Shown: positions 16,792 through 25,554, numbered from the stretch's first letter. The stretch is 64,000 nucleotides of DNA from Streptomonospora nanhaiensis (GCF_013410565.1 NZ_JACCFO010000001.1:4836001-4900000); one strand, 5' to 3'. A program made the numbers and translations. The notes: generated by a model not told the origin, from the letters alone.

Positions 16792-17445
16792 CTACGCCCC
16801 CCGCTCGCGGAGCATGTCCTCCATCAGGTCGATCTCGCTCTGCTGCGCCTCGGCCATGCCCGCCGCGAAGTCGGCGACCATCTGCTCCCCGGCGAGGTCG
16901 GCCCCGGCCTCGGCCATCTCGATGCCGCCCTCGTGGTGCTCGATCATCAACTGGAGGTACAGGATCTCGGCGTCCTCGCCCTCGGCCGCGCGCAGGTCCT
17001 CCAGGTCCGCCTCGGTGGCCATGCCGGGCATGCGGTCGGGCATGTCCTCGGCCGAGCCGTGGTGCCCGTGCCCGGCCATCCACTCCATGGCCGGGCGCGC
17101 GCCGCGCGCCGGGAGGTCCCACTGCACGAGCCAGCCCTGCATGCGCCCGATCTGCTCCTGCTGGGTGCGCAGGATGTCGGTGGCCACGGTGCGCATCACC
17201 TGGTCGTCGGCCTCTTCGAGCACGATGAGTGACATGTCCACGGCCTGGGAGTGGTGCACGCTCATGTCCCGCAGGAAACCGGCGTCGGCGGAGCTGTCGA
17301 TCGGCTGCACCGGCCGCCCCAGGAGGTAGCCCGCCACCAGGGCCGCCGCCACCAGCGGAAGCGCGATGACCAGCGGAACCGCCGCGCGCCGCCGGGGGGC
17401 GGAGGGGGTGGGGCGCGGGGTGTCTTCGTCGACCGACTCTGTCAT
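16792..17445 (-). CDS. DUF305 membrane-anchored protein
   Basis: The product has 217 residues. A cytoplasmic N-terminus (MTESVDEDTPRPTPSAPRRR) is followed by one membrane segment (VPLVIALPLVAAALVAGYLLG) and an extracytoplasmic DUF305 domain, with the conserved FLRDMSVHHSQAVDMS and MIEHHEGGIEMA. The paired His and Met residues of DUF305 have led to proposals of metal (copper) binding, but the function is not established. The ATG at 17445 has GGGAAGAGC upstream. It is divergent from a DUF3105 gene, an arrangement seen repeatedly in Actinobacteria, so the two probably act together. Confidence 0.9.
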   Translation of the reverse strand: MTESVDEDTPRPTPSAPRRRAAVPLVIALPLVAAALVAGYLLGRPVQPIDSSADAGFLRDMSVHHSQAVDMSLIVLEEADDQVMRTVATDILRTQQEQIGRMQGWLVQWDLPARGARPAMEWMAGHGHHGSAEDMPDRMPGMATEADLEDLRAAEGEDAEILYLQLMIEHHEGGIEMAEAGADLAGEQMVADFAAGMAEAQQSEIDLMEDMLRERGA

Positions 17446-17569
17446 ATGCTCTTCCCCACTTATGGGAACCAATCTGGCTAATCGGGCGTTCCGGACGGAG
17501 ACCTGCGCTTCCAGAGCGTAACGGGACCTTGCTCCAGTACCCCAGTCGAACCACCCCGGGAGAACCGCA

Positions 17570-18247
17570 GTGGCAAAGAACGCAGCCGAACGCCGCCGGA
17601 AAGCCGAGGAACGGCGCATCCAGCGGGAGCGCGAGGAGCGGCGCCGGCGCTTCCTCCGGATCTCCGCGTTCTCCGTCACCGGCGTGGTGCTCGCCGGGCT
17701 CGTCGGATTCGGCGTCTGGGTGGCCTACGACCGCGGGCAGCAGAGGGACCCCGCCACCATCGAGGGCCTGCGCACCTTCGACGACCTGACCAACAACCAC
17801 GTCACCGAGCCCGTCGACTACGAGCAGACCCCGCCCGCGGGCGGCGACCACCACGCGGTCTGGCAGAACTGCGGCGTCTACGACGCCCCGGTCTCCACCA
17901 TGAACGCCGTGCACTCCCTGGAGCACGGCGCGGTGTGGATCACCTACGAGCCCGACCTTCCCGAGGACCAGGTCGAGCAGCTCGCCTCGCTGTACTCCCA
18001 GGGCAGCTACGTCCTGGTCAGCCCCTACGAGGACGGCGACATGCCCTCGCCCATCGTGGCCAGCGCGTGGGGCAACCAGATCCGGCTCGACTCGCCCGAG
18101 GACGAGCGGCTGTCCCGGTTCCTGCGCGCCTTCGAGCGCAGCCCCAACGTCCCCGAGCCCGGCGCGGCCTGCTCGGGCGGCCTGAACATGAACGCCCAGG
18201 AACTGGAGGAGGCCGGCGGCCTCGAAGCCCTCAACGGCGGCATGTAG
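17570..18247 (+). CDS. DUF3105 membrane-anchored protein
   Basis: This 225-residue protein has a charged N-terminal helix (ERRRKAEERRIQREREERRRR), one membrane segment (ISAFSVTGVVLAGLVGFGVWVA) and a DUF3105 domain with PVDYEQTPPAGGDHHAVWQN and VHSLEHGAVWITYEP. The conserved His and Cys residues suggest metal binding, but no activity is known. It uses a GTG start after CGGGAGAAC. Divergent transcription with the DUF305 gene leaves 124 bases for a shared control region. A strong hairpin follows the gene. Confidence 0.9.
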   Translation: MAKNAAERRRKAEERRIQREREERRRRFLRISAFSVTGVVLAGLVGFGVWVAYDRGQQRDPATIEGLRTFDDLTNNHVTEPVDYEQTPPAGGDHHAVWQNCGVYDAPVSTMNAVHSLEHGAVWITYEPDLPEDQVEQLASLYSQGSYVLVSPYEDGDMPSPIVASAWGNQIRLDSPEDERLSRFLRAFERSPNVPEPGAACSGGLNMNAQELEEAGGLEALNGGM

Positions 18248-18271
18248 GCATCCGGCCCGGTTACCGACACC

Positions 18272-18307
18272 GCGCCCCGGCCGCTCCTACCCGAGCGGCC
18301 GGGGCGC
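18272..18307. terminator. Hairpin between convergent genes
   Basis: Perfect 15-bp arms (18272-18286 and 18293-18307) flank a CTACCC loop. It sits between the DUF3105 stop and the convergent DUF3515 gene, so it could end transcription from both sides. There is no long T-run. Confidence 0.7.
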
Positions 18308-18340
18308 GGGCGTTTCCGCGTTGCCGATGGGGTCCCCTGG

Positions 18341-18805
18341 CTACAGCTCGCCCGAGGGCAGCGCCGGGATCTCCTCGGCGATCAGTTCGCTGACGCGCAC
18401 CAGCCCCTGGGCCGGCGGCCCGTAGGACGGCGGCAGCGTCAGCTCGACGTAGACCTCGCGGCCCACGGCGGTGTACAGGTTGGGCTCGGCCGGGGGCTCC
18501 GCCAGCCAGGCGACCTCCTCGACCACCATCAGCTCGGAGTCGGGCGCCAGCGCCGGCGGGCGCGCCACGCCGCAGCGCAGCGCGATCGGCGGATCCCCCC
18601 AGGCCGCGGCGTAGGGGGTGTCCGGCTCGACCTCGGCGCGCGGCTGGTCCACCAGGGTGTCGGGCAGCCGCTCCACCAGATCGCGGCAGACGTCGCGCGC
18701 CTCGGGGGCGGGGCTGGGCGCGGGCAGCCGCACGGTGCCCGAGGCGCAGCCCGCGGCCGCCGCAACGGTCGTGAGGGCGGCCAGCGCCGCCGCCGCGCGT
18801 CGCAT
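18341..18805 (-). CDS. DUF3515 family lipoprotein
   Basis: The 154-residue product has a lipoprotein signal peptide, LAALTTVAAAAGC, with Cys about residue 19 as the acylation site. The mature domain contains DVCRDLVERLPDTL, YAAAWGDPPIALRCGV and EPNLYTAVGREVYVELTLPPSYG, as in the actinobacterial DUF3515 family, whose role is unknown. It follows the small Lrp-type gene at 18 bases and is probably cotranscribed with it. The pair next to thiL is conserved in Streptomyces-type genomes. Confidence 0.85.
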   Translation of the reverse strand: MRRAAAALAALTTVAAAAGCASGTVRLPAPSPAPEARDVCRDLVERLPDTLVDQPRAEVEPDTPYAAAWGDPPIALRCGVARPPALAPDSELMVVEEVAWLAEPPAEPNLYTAVGREVYVELTLPPSYGPPAQGLVRVSELIAEEIPALPSGEL

Positions 18806-18823
18806 GGGAGGTCGCCGGTCCCC

Positions 18824-19057
18824 TCAGATGTTCACGATCGGACAGGTGAGCGTGCGGGTGATCCCGTCGAGGCGCTGGATGCGCGCCACGACCAGGCGCC
18901 CGAGCGCGTCGACGTCGTCGGCCTGCGCGCGCACGATCACATCGTAGGGACCGGTGACGTCCTCGGCCTGCGTGACCCCCTCGATGTCGCTGATGTCGCG
19001 CGCGACCTCGGCGGCCCGCCCCACATCCGTCTGGATCAACACATATGCCTGCACCAT
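18824..19057 (-). CDS. Stand-alone Lrp/AsnC ligand-binding domain protein
   Basis: This 77-residue protein consists only of the RAM (AsnC C-terminal) fold: AYVLIQTDVGRAAEVARDIS, then VTGPYDVIVRAQADDVDALG and a C-terminal LTCPIV. It lacks the helix-turn-helix of full Lrp proteins, so it should not bind DNA directly. Stand-alone RAM proteins bind amino acids or modulate Lrp partners. It is divergent from thiL and upstream of the DUF3515 lipoprotein gene. The ATG has a good GGAGG-like motif 8-10 bases upstream (minus-strand GAGGCTTCC). Confidence 0.9.
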   Translation of the reverse strand: MVQAYVLIQTDVGRAAEVARDISDIEGVTQAEDVTGPYDVIVRAQADDVDALGRLVVARIQRLDGITRTLTCPIVNI

Positions 19058-19228
19058 GGAAGCCTCCTGCTGGATCGTCGCGCGCCCGGGTGCGCCGCCG
19101 CGCCGCCCGGACCCGTTGTGCCTGAACTCCGCCCTGCCCGTCGCGCCCGTGCTCCGTCGCCGTCGCGGCCGAGCCGAGGCGTCGGGCCGGTCCGCGCGGG
19201 TCTAGACCACTGCGCCGAGGCGTCACCG

Positions 19229-19234
19229 TACCCT
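19229..19234 (+). promoter_or_regulatory. -10 element of leaderless thiL
   Basis: TACCCT ends 7 bases before the thiL GTG at 19242, so the transcript would begin at or next to the start codon. Leaderless mRNAs are frequent in Actinobacteria. No convincing Shine-Dalgarno at proper spacing is present, which fits. Confidence 0.45.
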
Positions 19235-19241
19235 GAGGGCT

Positions 19242-20270
19242 GTGTGGAGCACCATTGGGGAGGCCGGCGAATTCGGCCTGATAGCGCGCGTGACCGCCCA
19301 ATTCCCCGGAACCGGCGACGTAATCCTCGGTCCTGGCGATGATGCCGCAATCGTGACCGCACCCGACAACCGGGTCGTCGCCACGATGGATCTGCTGGTC
19401 GAGGACCGGCACTTCCGCCGCGCGTGGTCCTCGCCCGAGGACGTCGGGCGCAAGGCCGTCGCGCAGAACTTCGCCGACATCGCGGCCATGGGCGCCCGCC
19501 CCACGGCGCTCCTTGTGGGATTTGCCGCACCCCGCGACCTCCCGTTGAGCTGGGCCGACGGCCTCACCGAGGGCCTGCGCGCCGAATGCGCCCACGCCGG
19601 CGGCGCCGTCGTGGGCGGCGACACCGTGGCGGCCGACACCATCACCGTGGCCATCACCGCGCTGGGCGACCTCGGCGGCCGCCCGGCGGTGCGCCGCGAC
19701 GGCGCCCGGCCCGGCGACGTCATCGCCGTCACCGGCCCCCTCGGCCTGTCCAGCGCCGGCTACGACCTGCTGGAGGCGGGCGTGCTCGGCCCCGAGGACG
19801 CCCGGCGCGCCCTCGGCGGCGCGGCCGCCGGCGGCGCCGACCCCGCGTGGGCGGCCTGCCTGCGCGAGCACCGCCGCCCGCGCCCGCCCTACGCCGAGGG
19901 ACCGCACGCGGCGCGCCTGGGCGCCCGCGCCATGCTCGACGTCAGCGACGGCCTCGTGCAGGACCTCGGCCACGTCGCCCGCGCCAGCGGGGTGGCGATC
20001 GACCTCGACACCGCCGCGCTGGTGCCCGACCCCGCCCTGGAGGAGGCCGCGGCGCTGCTGGAGCGGCTGGGCGCCGCCCGGCGCGGCCCCGTCGAGCGCA
20101 TGCTGTTCGGCGGCGAGGACCACGCGCTGGCCGCGGCGTTCCCGCCCGGTACCGAGCTGCCGCCGCAGTGGCGCCGCATCGGGTCGGCCGCCGCGCCCGG
20201 CGCCGACGGCGCGGTGGTGACCGTGGACGGCCGGCCCGCCCGGGCGCGCGGCTGGGACCACTTCCGCTGA
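19242..20270 (+). CDS. thiL: Thiamine-monophosphate kinase
   Basis: ThiL (342 residues) phosphorylates thiamine monophosphate to thiamine diphosphate with ATP, the last step of vitamin B1 synthesis. The N-terminus has GEAGEFGLIARV, the Mg/ATP motif LGPGDDAAIV, and then DLLVEDRHFRR, KAVAQNFADIAAMGARPTAL and GGDTVAADTITVAITALG, all typical of the PurM-like ThiL fold. The second domain carries MLDVSDGLVQDLGHVA. The length is normal. The GTG at 19242 is likely leaderless. It is divergent from the Lrp-DUF3515 pair, in the conserved actinobacterial order. Confidence 0.95.
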   Translation: MWSTIGEAGEFGLIARVTAQFPGTGDVILGPGDDAAIVTAPDNRVVATMDLLVEDRHFRRAWSSPEDVGRKAVAQNFADIAAMGARPTALLVGFAAPRDLPLSWADGLTEGLRAECAHAGGAVVGGDTVAADTITVAITALGDLGGRPAVRRDGARPGDVIAVTGPLGLSSAGYDLLEAGVLGPEDARRALGGAAAGGADPAWAACLREHRRPRPPYAEGPHAARLGARAMLDVSDGLVQDLGHVARASGVAIDLDTAALVPDPALEEAAALLERLGAARRGPVERMLFGGEDHALAAAFPPGTELPPQWRRIGSAAAPGADGAVVTVDGRPARARGWDHFR

Positions 20271-20490
20271 ACCCGGTCCCCCGACCGCCCCGTCCGCCCC
20301 CGCCGCGGCACCCCGCTCCCGACCCGCTCCCCGGACCCGCACCGGCCGCTGCCGGCGCCCCCGGGGCCCGCGAACCCCGCCCGGACGCTATGTCAGGTTT
20401 CACGGACGCGGGGTTAGGGTGTCGGTTTCGAAGGCCGAATCGCGCTAAGCTCGGCCTGCTTCTTGGAGTCAGCACCGGATCGGGGTCACC

Positions 20491-21258
20491 GTGCGGCCAC
20501 GTGGAACGGATCACCGGCCTGCCGGCTCGCAAACGCCGGAACCGCCCGAGGACATCTCCGAGCGGATGCGCGCCGGACGCCGCGATCCCCTGGCCGAGCG
20601 CCCGCGGCGCGGCGGCTCCCGCACCCGCGAGTCCCGCGGCGCGCACCGGGCCGAACCCGCCAACCCCGGCGGACTCGCCGCCGTGGGCTACTTCCTGGGC
20701 TCCACCGTTCCCAAGCGCGTGCAGCCGCCCCGGCTGATCAACGTGCTCCTGGTCTCGGGCGTCACCCTCGCCCTGACCCTCTTCGGCTACAGCACCACGC
20801 AGATCTACCTGCGGTTCTCCGACCCCCCTGACTCCGGCAGCCCGGCACCCGGCGCCGGCGAGCGCGTGCCGCCCACCGCCGAGGCCGACGCCGCCCAGCC
20901 CGGCACCGGGCCCGGCGGCAGCGCCGACAGCGCCTCCTCCACCGTCAGCGTGGTCTCCTACGAGACCGTGGAGTCCTCGGCCACCGGGTTCACCGGCGCC
21001 GTCACCGTCACCAACACCGGCACCGCCGTGCTGGCCGACTGGGAGTTGGCGCTGGAGTTCGCCGACGCCACCGTCACCTCGGTGCGCGACGTCGACTGGC
21101 GGGCCACCGAGCACGGGGTGGTGGCCCGGGCGCCCGACTCCTCCGACGGCCTGGGGCCGGGGGAGTCGGTCACCCTCAGCTTCACCGCGGCCGGAACCGC
21201 CCAGGCGCCGGTCACCTGCGCGCTCAACGGCCGCCCCTGCGACCTCGCCGGGGAGTGA
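20491..21258 (+). CDS. Membrane-anchored protein with CBM2-like domain
   Basis: The 255-residue product starts at GTG 20491. Residues 1-75 are charged and probably cytoplasmic, about 83-107 form one membrane helix (INVLLVSGVTLALTLFGYS), then comes a Gly/Ala/Pro linker. The C-terminal 100 residues form a beta-sandwich like a family 2 carbohydrate-binding module: FTGAVTVTNTGTAVLADWEL and LGPGESVTLSFTAAGT. The two Cys near the end (TCALNGRPC) could form a disulphide. It may bind a cell-surface or environmental polysaccharide; no catalytic domain is present. It lies between thiL and rpmB, an insertion relative to the usual order. The 220 bases before it show nothing definite. Confidence 0.65.
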   Translation: MRPRGTDHRPAGSQTPEPPEDISERMRAGRRDPLAERPRRGGSRTRESRGAHRAEPANPGGLAAVGYFLGSTVPKRVQPPRLINVLLVSGVTLALTLFGYSTTQIYLRFSDPPDSGSPAPGAGERVPPTAEADAAQPGTGPGGSADSASSTVSVVSYETVESSATGFTGAVTVTNTGTAVLADWELALEFADATVTSVRDVDWRATEHGVVARAPDSSDGLGPGESVTLSFTAAGTAQAPVTCALNGRPCDLAGE

Positions 21259-21315
21259 CCCCCCGGCGACCGCCCCGCCGCCCCACTCTCCTGCACGCGG
21301 CCGGGAACGCCGAAA

Positions 21316-21340
21316 AGCGCCACGGCGAAGCCGTGGCGCT
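21316..21340 (-). terminator. Intrinsic terminator of rpmB
   Basis: AGCGCCACGGC and its complement (21316-21326, 21330-21340) pair around GAA. On the minus strand the hairpin is followed by TTTTC, as expected for a rho-independent terminator downstream of rpmB. Confidence 0.8.
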
Positions 21341-21400
21341 CAGGGGCGCCGTGGAGAGCGGACTCCTACGACAGCGGCAGGGCGCGAAGGGCGTCCGCGG

Positions 21401-21586
21401 TCAGCGGTCGACCTTGCCGGCCTTGATGCAGGACGTGCACACGCTCAGGCGCTTGGGCGTGCCGCCCACGCGGGTGCGCACGGTCTGGATGTTGGGGTTC
21501 CAGCGGCGGCGGGTGCGGCGGTGCGAGTGGGAAACACTGTTACCGAACCCTGGTCCCTTGCCGCAGACGTCGCAGACGGAAGCCAC
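21401..21586 (-). CDS. rpmB: 50S ribosomal protein L28
   Basis: L28 (61 residues) is a small protein of the large ribosomal subunit. The GTG at 21586 is preceded by GGAG at proper spacing and gives VASVCDVCGKGPGFGNSVSH, then the basic RRTRRRWNPNIQTVR. The two CxxC pairs (CDVC and CTSC) show the zinc-binding (C+) form, the one retained under zinc sufficiency when a C- paralogue exists elsewhere. The frame is open upstream but that part is not L28-like. It is divergent from recG and has a good terminator downstream. Confidence 0.96.
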   Translation of the reverse strand: MASVCDVCGKGPGFGNSVSHSHRRTRRRWNPNIQTVRTRVGGTPKRLSVCTSCIKAGKVDR

Positions 21587-22012
21587 GGTAACTCCATTCA
21601 GGCGCTCGGATCCGCATCCGACAGCGGTGCGGGCCCCGAGAGAGGTCTGGTGAGCAGGCTGGCGCGGCGCGCCAACCGTGGGAGCGTACACGAGGACCCG
21701 CACCGGTCTCCAACCAGCGGAGCAGCCGGCCTGCGGGCGGGAACGCGCACGCGGGATCGGGGCCGGAAAGCCGGTCCCGGGATATCAGGCCGCCAGCGGC
21801 GCGGCCGGCGGACCGGGCGCGGGCACTGCACGTCCAAACCCCAACTATACCGCCCCCGCCCACCCGCGCCGCCCGCGCCGCCGGCGCCCGCCCCGGTCAC
21901 CGCCCCGCGCCGACGCCGCCGCGCGGCCGCCCGGGTTGTCGGCCCGAGCGTGTACAAACGGTCTAGCGTGTCAGCAGCACACGTCCGCAGCCGTGTCCAG
22001 GGGAGGGGTCGC
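21587..22012. other. rpmB-recG divergent intergenic region
   Basis: This region contains TATAGT on the minus strand (21844-21849), a good -10 for rpmB, which would give a leader of about 250 bases. On the plus side GTCTAGCGT near 21,960-21,968 may be part of the recG promoter. In Streptomyces a DAK2-type gene (fakA-like) lies here; none is present. Confidence 0.45.
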
Positions 22013-24241
22013 GTGATCAGTTGGGACGAACCGCTGCGCACCACCCTCGGCGCCACCGCCGCCAAGAAGCTCGCCGCCGAACTCGACCTCCACACCGCCG
22101 GCGACCTCCTGCGCTACTACCCGCGCCGCTACGCCACCCGCGGGGAGCTGACCGACCTCGCCGCCCTGGCCGAGGGCGAGCAGGTCACGGTGGTCGCCCA
22201 GGTGCACTCCGCGCACAAGCGCGAACTCCGGCGCGGCCCGGGCGGGCGCCCGCGCAGCCTGCTGGAGGTCGTCATCACCGACGGCACCGGCCGCCTCACG
22301 CTCGCGTTCTTCGCCAAGGTCGGGTTCCACCAGCGCGAACTCCTGCCCGGCCGGCGCGGCATGTTCGCGGGCAGGATCTCCACCTACCGGGGCAAGAAGC
22401 AGCTGGCCCACCCGGTCTACGAGATGCTGCCCGACGACGGCACCGCCGACTCCCGCGCCCGCGAGTTCGCCGAACGCCCCATCCCCATCTACCCCGCCAC
22501 CAAGGACCTGTCCTCCATGGACATCGCCCGGTGCGTGGGCGTGCTCCTCGACCAGACCACCGCCGACCTCCCCGACCCCCTCCCGCCCGACCTCCGCGCC
22601 CGCCGCCGGCTGCTCCCGCTGCACGAGGCCCTGGAGCGCATCCACCGCCCGGCCGACCTCGACCAGATCGGCCGCGCCCGGGTGCGGCTGAAGTGGGACG
22701 AGGCGTTCGTGCTGCAGCTCGCGCTGGCCCGCCGCCGCCGCGAGGCCGCCGCGCTCTCGGCCCGCCCGCGCCCCCGCGTCGCCGGCGGCCTGCTCGACGC
22801 CTTCGACTCCGCCCTGCCCTTCACGCTCACCGAGGGCCAGGCCGAGGTCGGCGCCGCCATCTCCGCCGGCCTCGACTCCGCCCACCCCATGCACCGGCTG
22901 CTCCAGGGCGACGTCGGCGCGGGCAAGACCCTGGTCGCGCTGCGCGCCATGCTCCAGGTCGTCGACTCCGGCGGCCAGGCCGTGCTGCTGGCCCCCACCG
23001 AGGTCCTGGCCCAGCAGCACCACCGCTCCATCAGCGCGATGCTGGGTCCGCTGGGCCGCGCCGGGCAGATCGACGGCGCCGAGCACGCCACCCGCGTCGC
23101 CCTGCTCACCGGATCCCAGGGCGCGGCCGCCCGGCGCGAGGCCCTGCTCGACGCCGCCTCCGGCGCCGCCGGGATCGTGGTGGGCACCCACGCGCTCCTC
23201 CAGGAGCACGTCTCCTTCGCCGACCTCGGCCTGGTGGTCGTCGACGAACAGCACCGGTTCGGCGTCGAGCAGCGCGACGCCCTGCGCGAGAAGGCCGCCG
23301 AGGGCCGCCCGCACGTGCTGGTCATGACCGCCACACCCATCCCGCGCACCGTCGCCATGACCGTCTACGGCGACCTCGACGTCGTCGCCCTCACCCAGCT
23401 CCCGGCCGGGCGCGCGCCCGTGGCCACCCACGTGGTGCCCGCCGTCGACAAGCCGCACTTCGTCGAACGCGCCTGGCAGCGCGTCCGCGAGGAGGTCGAG
23501 CAGGGCCGGCAGGTCTACGTGGTGTGCCCCCGCATCGGCGGCGACACCCCCGGCGGCGAGGACACCGACGACCCCGGCCTCGCCCCGCCCGCCGAGCCCG
23601 CCGCCCCCGGCGACGAACCCGCGCGCCGCCCGCCGCTGGCCGTGGCCGAGCTGACCGCCGAACTCACCGCCGGCCCGCTGGCCGGGCTGCGCGTGGAGCA
23701 GTTGCACGGCCGCCTGGCCCCCGACGACAAGGACGCCGTCATGCGCCGCTTCGCCGCCGGCCAGACCGACGTCCTGGTCGCCACCACCGTGATCGAGGTC
23801 GGCGTGGACGTCCCCAACGCCACCGCCATGGTCATCATGGACGCCGACCGCTTCGGGGTCTCCCAGCTGCACCAGCTGCGCGGGCGCGTGGGCCGCGGCG
23901 GCCTGCCCGGCCTGTGCCTGCTGGTCACCGAGGCCCCCGAGAACACACCGGCCCGCCAGCGCCTGGACGCCGTGGCCGCCACCACCGACGGCTTCGAGCT
24001 GTCCCGGGTCGACCTCGAACAGCGCCGAGAGGGCGACGTCCTGGGCGACGCCCAGTCGGGGCGGCGCTCCTCGCTGCGCATGCTGACCCTGCTGCGTGAC
24101 GAAGACCTCATCGGCGAGGCCCGCGAGGAGGCCACCGCGCTGATCGGCGCCGACCCCGGCCTCACCGGCCACCCGCCGCTGGCCCGCGCCCTTGAGGACC
24201 TGCTGCCCGAGGAGCGGGCGGAGTTCCTGGAGAAGGCCTGA
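22013..24241 (+). CDS. recG: ATP-dependent DNA helicase RecG
   Basis: RecG (742 residues) remodels stalled replication forks and Holliday junctions. The GTG at 22013 follows GGGGAGGGG; the much longer upstream open frame is non-coding. The N-terminal wedge/OB region (EGEQVTVVAQVHSAHKRELR, about 60-160) precedes the SF2 helicase core: Walker A LLQGDVGAGKTLVAL (about 297), DEQHRFGVEQRD (about 409), MTATPIPRTVAMTVYGDLD and motif VI QLRGRVGRGGLPG (about 622). An acidic, Pro-rich insertion (residues about 507-540) lies between the helicase lobes, longer than usual. It is first in the series recG, rsmD, coaD. Confidence 0.96.
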   Translation: MISWDEPLRTTLGATAAKKLAAELDLHTAGDLLRYYPRRYATRGELTDLAALAEGEQVTVVAQVHSAHKRELRRGPGGRPRSLLEVVITDGTGRLTLAFFAKVGFHQRELLPGRRGMFAGRISTYRGKKQLAHPVYEMLPDDGTADSRAREFAERPIPIYPATKDLSSMDIARCVGVLLDQTTADLPDPLPPDLRARRRLLPLHEALERIHRPADLDQIGRARVRLKWDEAFVLQLALARRRREAAALSARPRPRVAGGLLDAFDSALPFTLTEGQAEVGAAISAGLDSAHPMHRLLQGDVGAGKTLVALRAMLQVVDSGGQAVLLAPTEVLAQQHHRSISAMLGPLGRAGQIDGAEHATRVALLTGSQGAAARREALLDAASGAAGIVVGTHALLQEHVSFADLGLVVVDEQHRFGVEQRDALREKAAEGRPHVLVMTATPIPRTVAMTVYGDLDVVALTQLPAGRAPVATHVVPAVDKPHFVERAWQRVREEVEQGRQVYVVCPRIGGDTPGGEDTDDPGLAPPAEPAAPGDEPARRPPLAVAELTAELTAGPLAGLRVEQLHGRLAPDDKDAVMRRFAAGQTDVLVATTVIEVGVDVPNATAMVIMDADRFGVSQLHQLRGRVGRGGLPGLCLLVTEAPENTPARQRLDAVAATTDGFELSRVDLEQRREGDVLGDAQSGRRSSLRMLTLLRDEDLIGEAREEATALIGADPGLTGHPPLARALEDLLPEERAEFLEKA

Positions 24242-24352
24242 CCACCGCCCCGCGCGCGGGCCGGGCACCGGCGCGGCGGCGCGCCCGCCGCGCCCGGGCG
24301 CTCACCGGTGCCGCGCGGCGCCCCCGGGTGCCGCCGCGCTAACGTGACGCAT

Positions 24353-24934
24353 ATGACCCGCATCATCGCCGGTACCGCGCGGGGCCGCCGGATCGCCGTG
24401 CCGGACGGCCGCACCACCCGTCCCACCAGCGACCGCGCCCGCGAGGCGCTGTTCGCCTCGGCGCTGTCGGACCTCGGCACGTTCGAAGGGCTGCGGGTGC
24501 TCGACCTCTACGCCGGATCCGGGGCGATCGGGCTGGAGGCCCTGTCGCGCGGCGCCGCGCACGCGCTGCTGGTGGAGTCCGACCGCCGGGTGGTGGCCAC
24601 GCTGAAGGCCAACATCGCCGCGCTGGGCCTGCCCGGCGCGCGCGTGGCGGCGGCGCGGGTCCTGCGGGTCCTGGCGGGGGAGCCGCCCGGCGGCCCCTTC
24701 GACGTGGTCGTGGCCGACCCGCCCTACGCGGTCGCGGCGGCGGAGGTCGAGGAGGTCCTGGTGGCCCTGCGCGACGGCGGCTGGCTCGCGCCGGGCGCGC
24801 TGGTGGTCGTGGAGCGCTCCGGCCGCGACCCCGACCTGGTCTGGCCCGAGGGCTACGAACCCGACCGGGTCCGCCGATACGGAGAGGCGGCGCTTTGGTA
24901 CGGTCGCGCCGCGAGCCTTTCGGGACCGTCGTGA
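24353..24934 (+). CDS. rsmD: 16S rRNA (guanine966-N2)-methyltransferase
   Basis: RsmD (193 residues) methylates G966 of 16S rRNA with S-adenosylmethionine. The start MTRIIAGTARGRRIAVPDG is typical. The SAM motif I is VLDLYAGSGAIGLEALSRGA, and the catalytic motif is VVADPPY. TAACGT (24340-24345) ends 7 bases before the ATG at 24353, so the mRNA may be leaderless. A possible upstream start would add 15 residues without support. It lies between recG and coaD as usual in Actinobacteria. Confidence 0.93.
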   Translation: MTRIIAGTARGRRIAVPDGRTTRPTSDRAREALFASALSDLGTFEGLRVLDLYAGSGAIGLEALSRGAAHALLVESDRRVVATLKANIAALGLPGARVAAARVLRVLAGEPPGGPFDVVVADPPYAVAAAEVEEVLVALRDGGWLAPGALVVVERSGRDPDLVWPEGYEPDRVRRYGEAALWYGRAASLSGPS

Positions 24935-25006
24935 AACTCCGGGCAGAATCTGGCGGTGGAGCCCTCGCGCCGGAAGCGTCCGATCGTCAAGGAGGATCGA
25001 TCCACC

Positions 25007-25480
25007 GTGCGTCGTGTCGTCTGCCCCGGGTCGTTCGACCCGGTCACCAACGGCCACATCGACATCATCGGGCGTACCGCGCGGCAGTATGACGAGGTGG
25101 TCGCCGCGGTGCTGACCAACGTCCACAAGAAGGGCCTTTTCACCGTCGAGGAAAAGGTCGAGATGCTGCAGGAGTGCACCGCCGACCTCGCCAACGTGCG
25201 GGTGGCCCAGTTCAACGGGCTGCTGGTGGACTTCTGCCGCGAGAACGGCATCAGCGCCATCATCCGCAGCCTGCGCTCGGTCAGCGACTTCGACTACGAA
25301 CTCCAGATCGCGCAGATGAACTACCGCCTGTCCGGGGTGGAGACCCTGTTCATGACGGCCAACCCGAAGTACTCGTTCCTCAGCTCCAGCCTGGTCCGCG
25401 AGATCGCCCAGTACGGCGGCGACGTCAGCAGCCTGGTCACGCCCAACGTCGAGCAGCGGCTGCGCGACAAGTACAAGTAG
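25007..25480 (+). CDS. coaD: Phosphopantetheine adenylyltransferase
   Basis: CoaD (157 residues) transfers AMP from ATP to 4'-phosphopantetheine, the penultimate step in coenzyme A synthesis. The nucleotidyltransferase motif CPGSFDPVTNGHIDIIGR lies at the N-terminus and YSFLSSSLVREIAQYGGDV near the C-terminus. The GTG at 25007 is chosen because AAGGAGGA lies 9 bases upstream; a start at 24956 would add 17 non-conserved residues. The length is normal for the family. Confidence 0.96.
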   Translation: MRRVVCPGSFDPVTNGHIDIIGRTARQYDEVVAAVLTNVHKKGLFTVEEKVEMLQECTADLANVRVAQFNGLLVDFCRENGISAIIRSLRSVSDFDYELQIAQMNYRLSGVETLFMTANPKYSFLSSSLVREIAQYGGDVSSLVTPNVEQRLRDKYK

Positions 25481-25524
25481 GGCGGGCGTTGCGCGGCGGG
25501 CCGCCCACCGGGGCGAACGCGGAT

Positions 25525-25554
25525 TTGGGCGCGGTCCGGGCCGGTCGGTATACT
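25525..25554 (+). promoter_or_regulatory. Promoter of the DUF177-rpmF operon
   Basis: TTGGGC (25525-25530) and TATACT (25549-25554) are separated by 18 bases, a good match to the vegetative promoter. It lies between coaD and the DUF177 gene, giving a leader of about 115 bases. Confidence 0.55.

Noticed and set aside
21521-22012. Longer RecG starting at 21521
   Set aside because: It would overlap rpmB. RecG similarity begins at the GTG at 22013, which has a strong Shine-Dalgarno.
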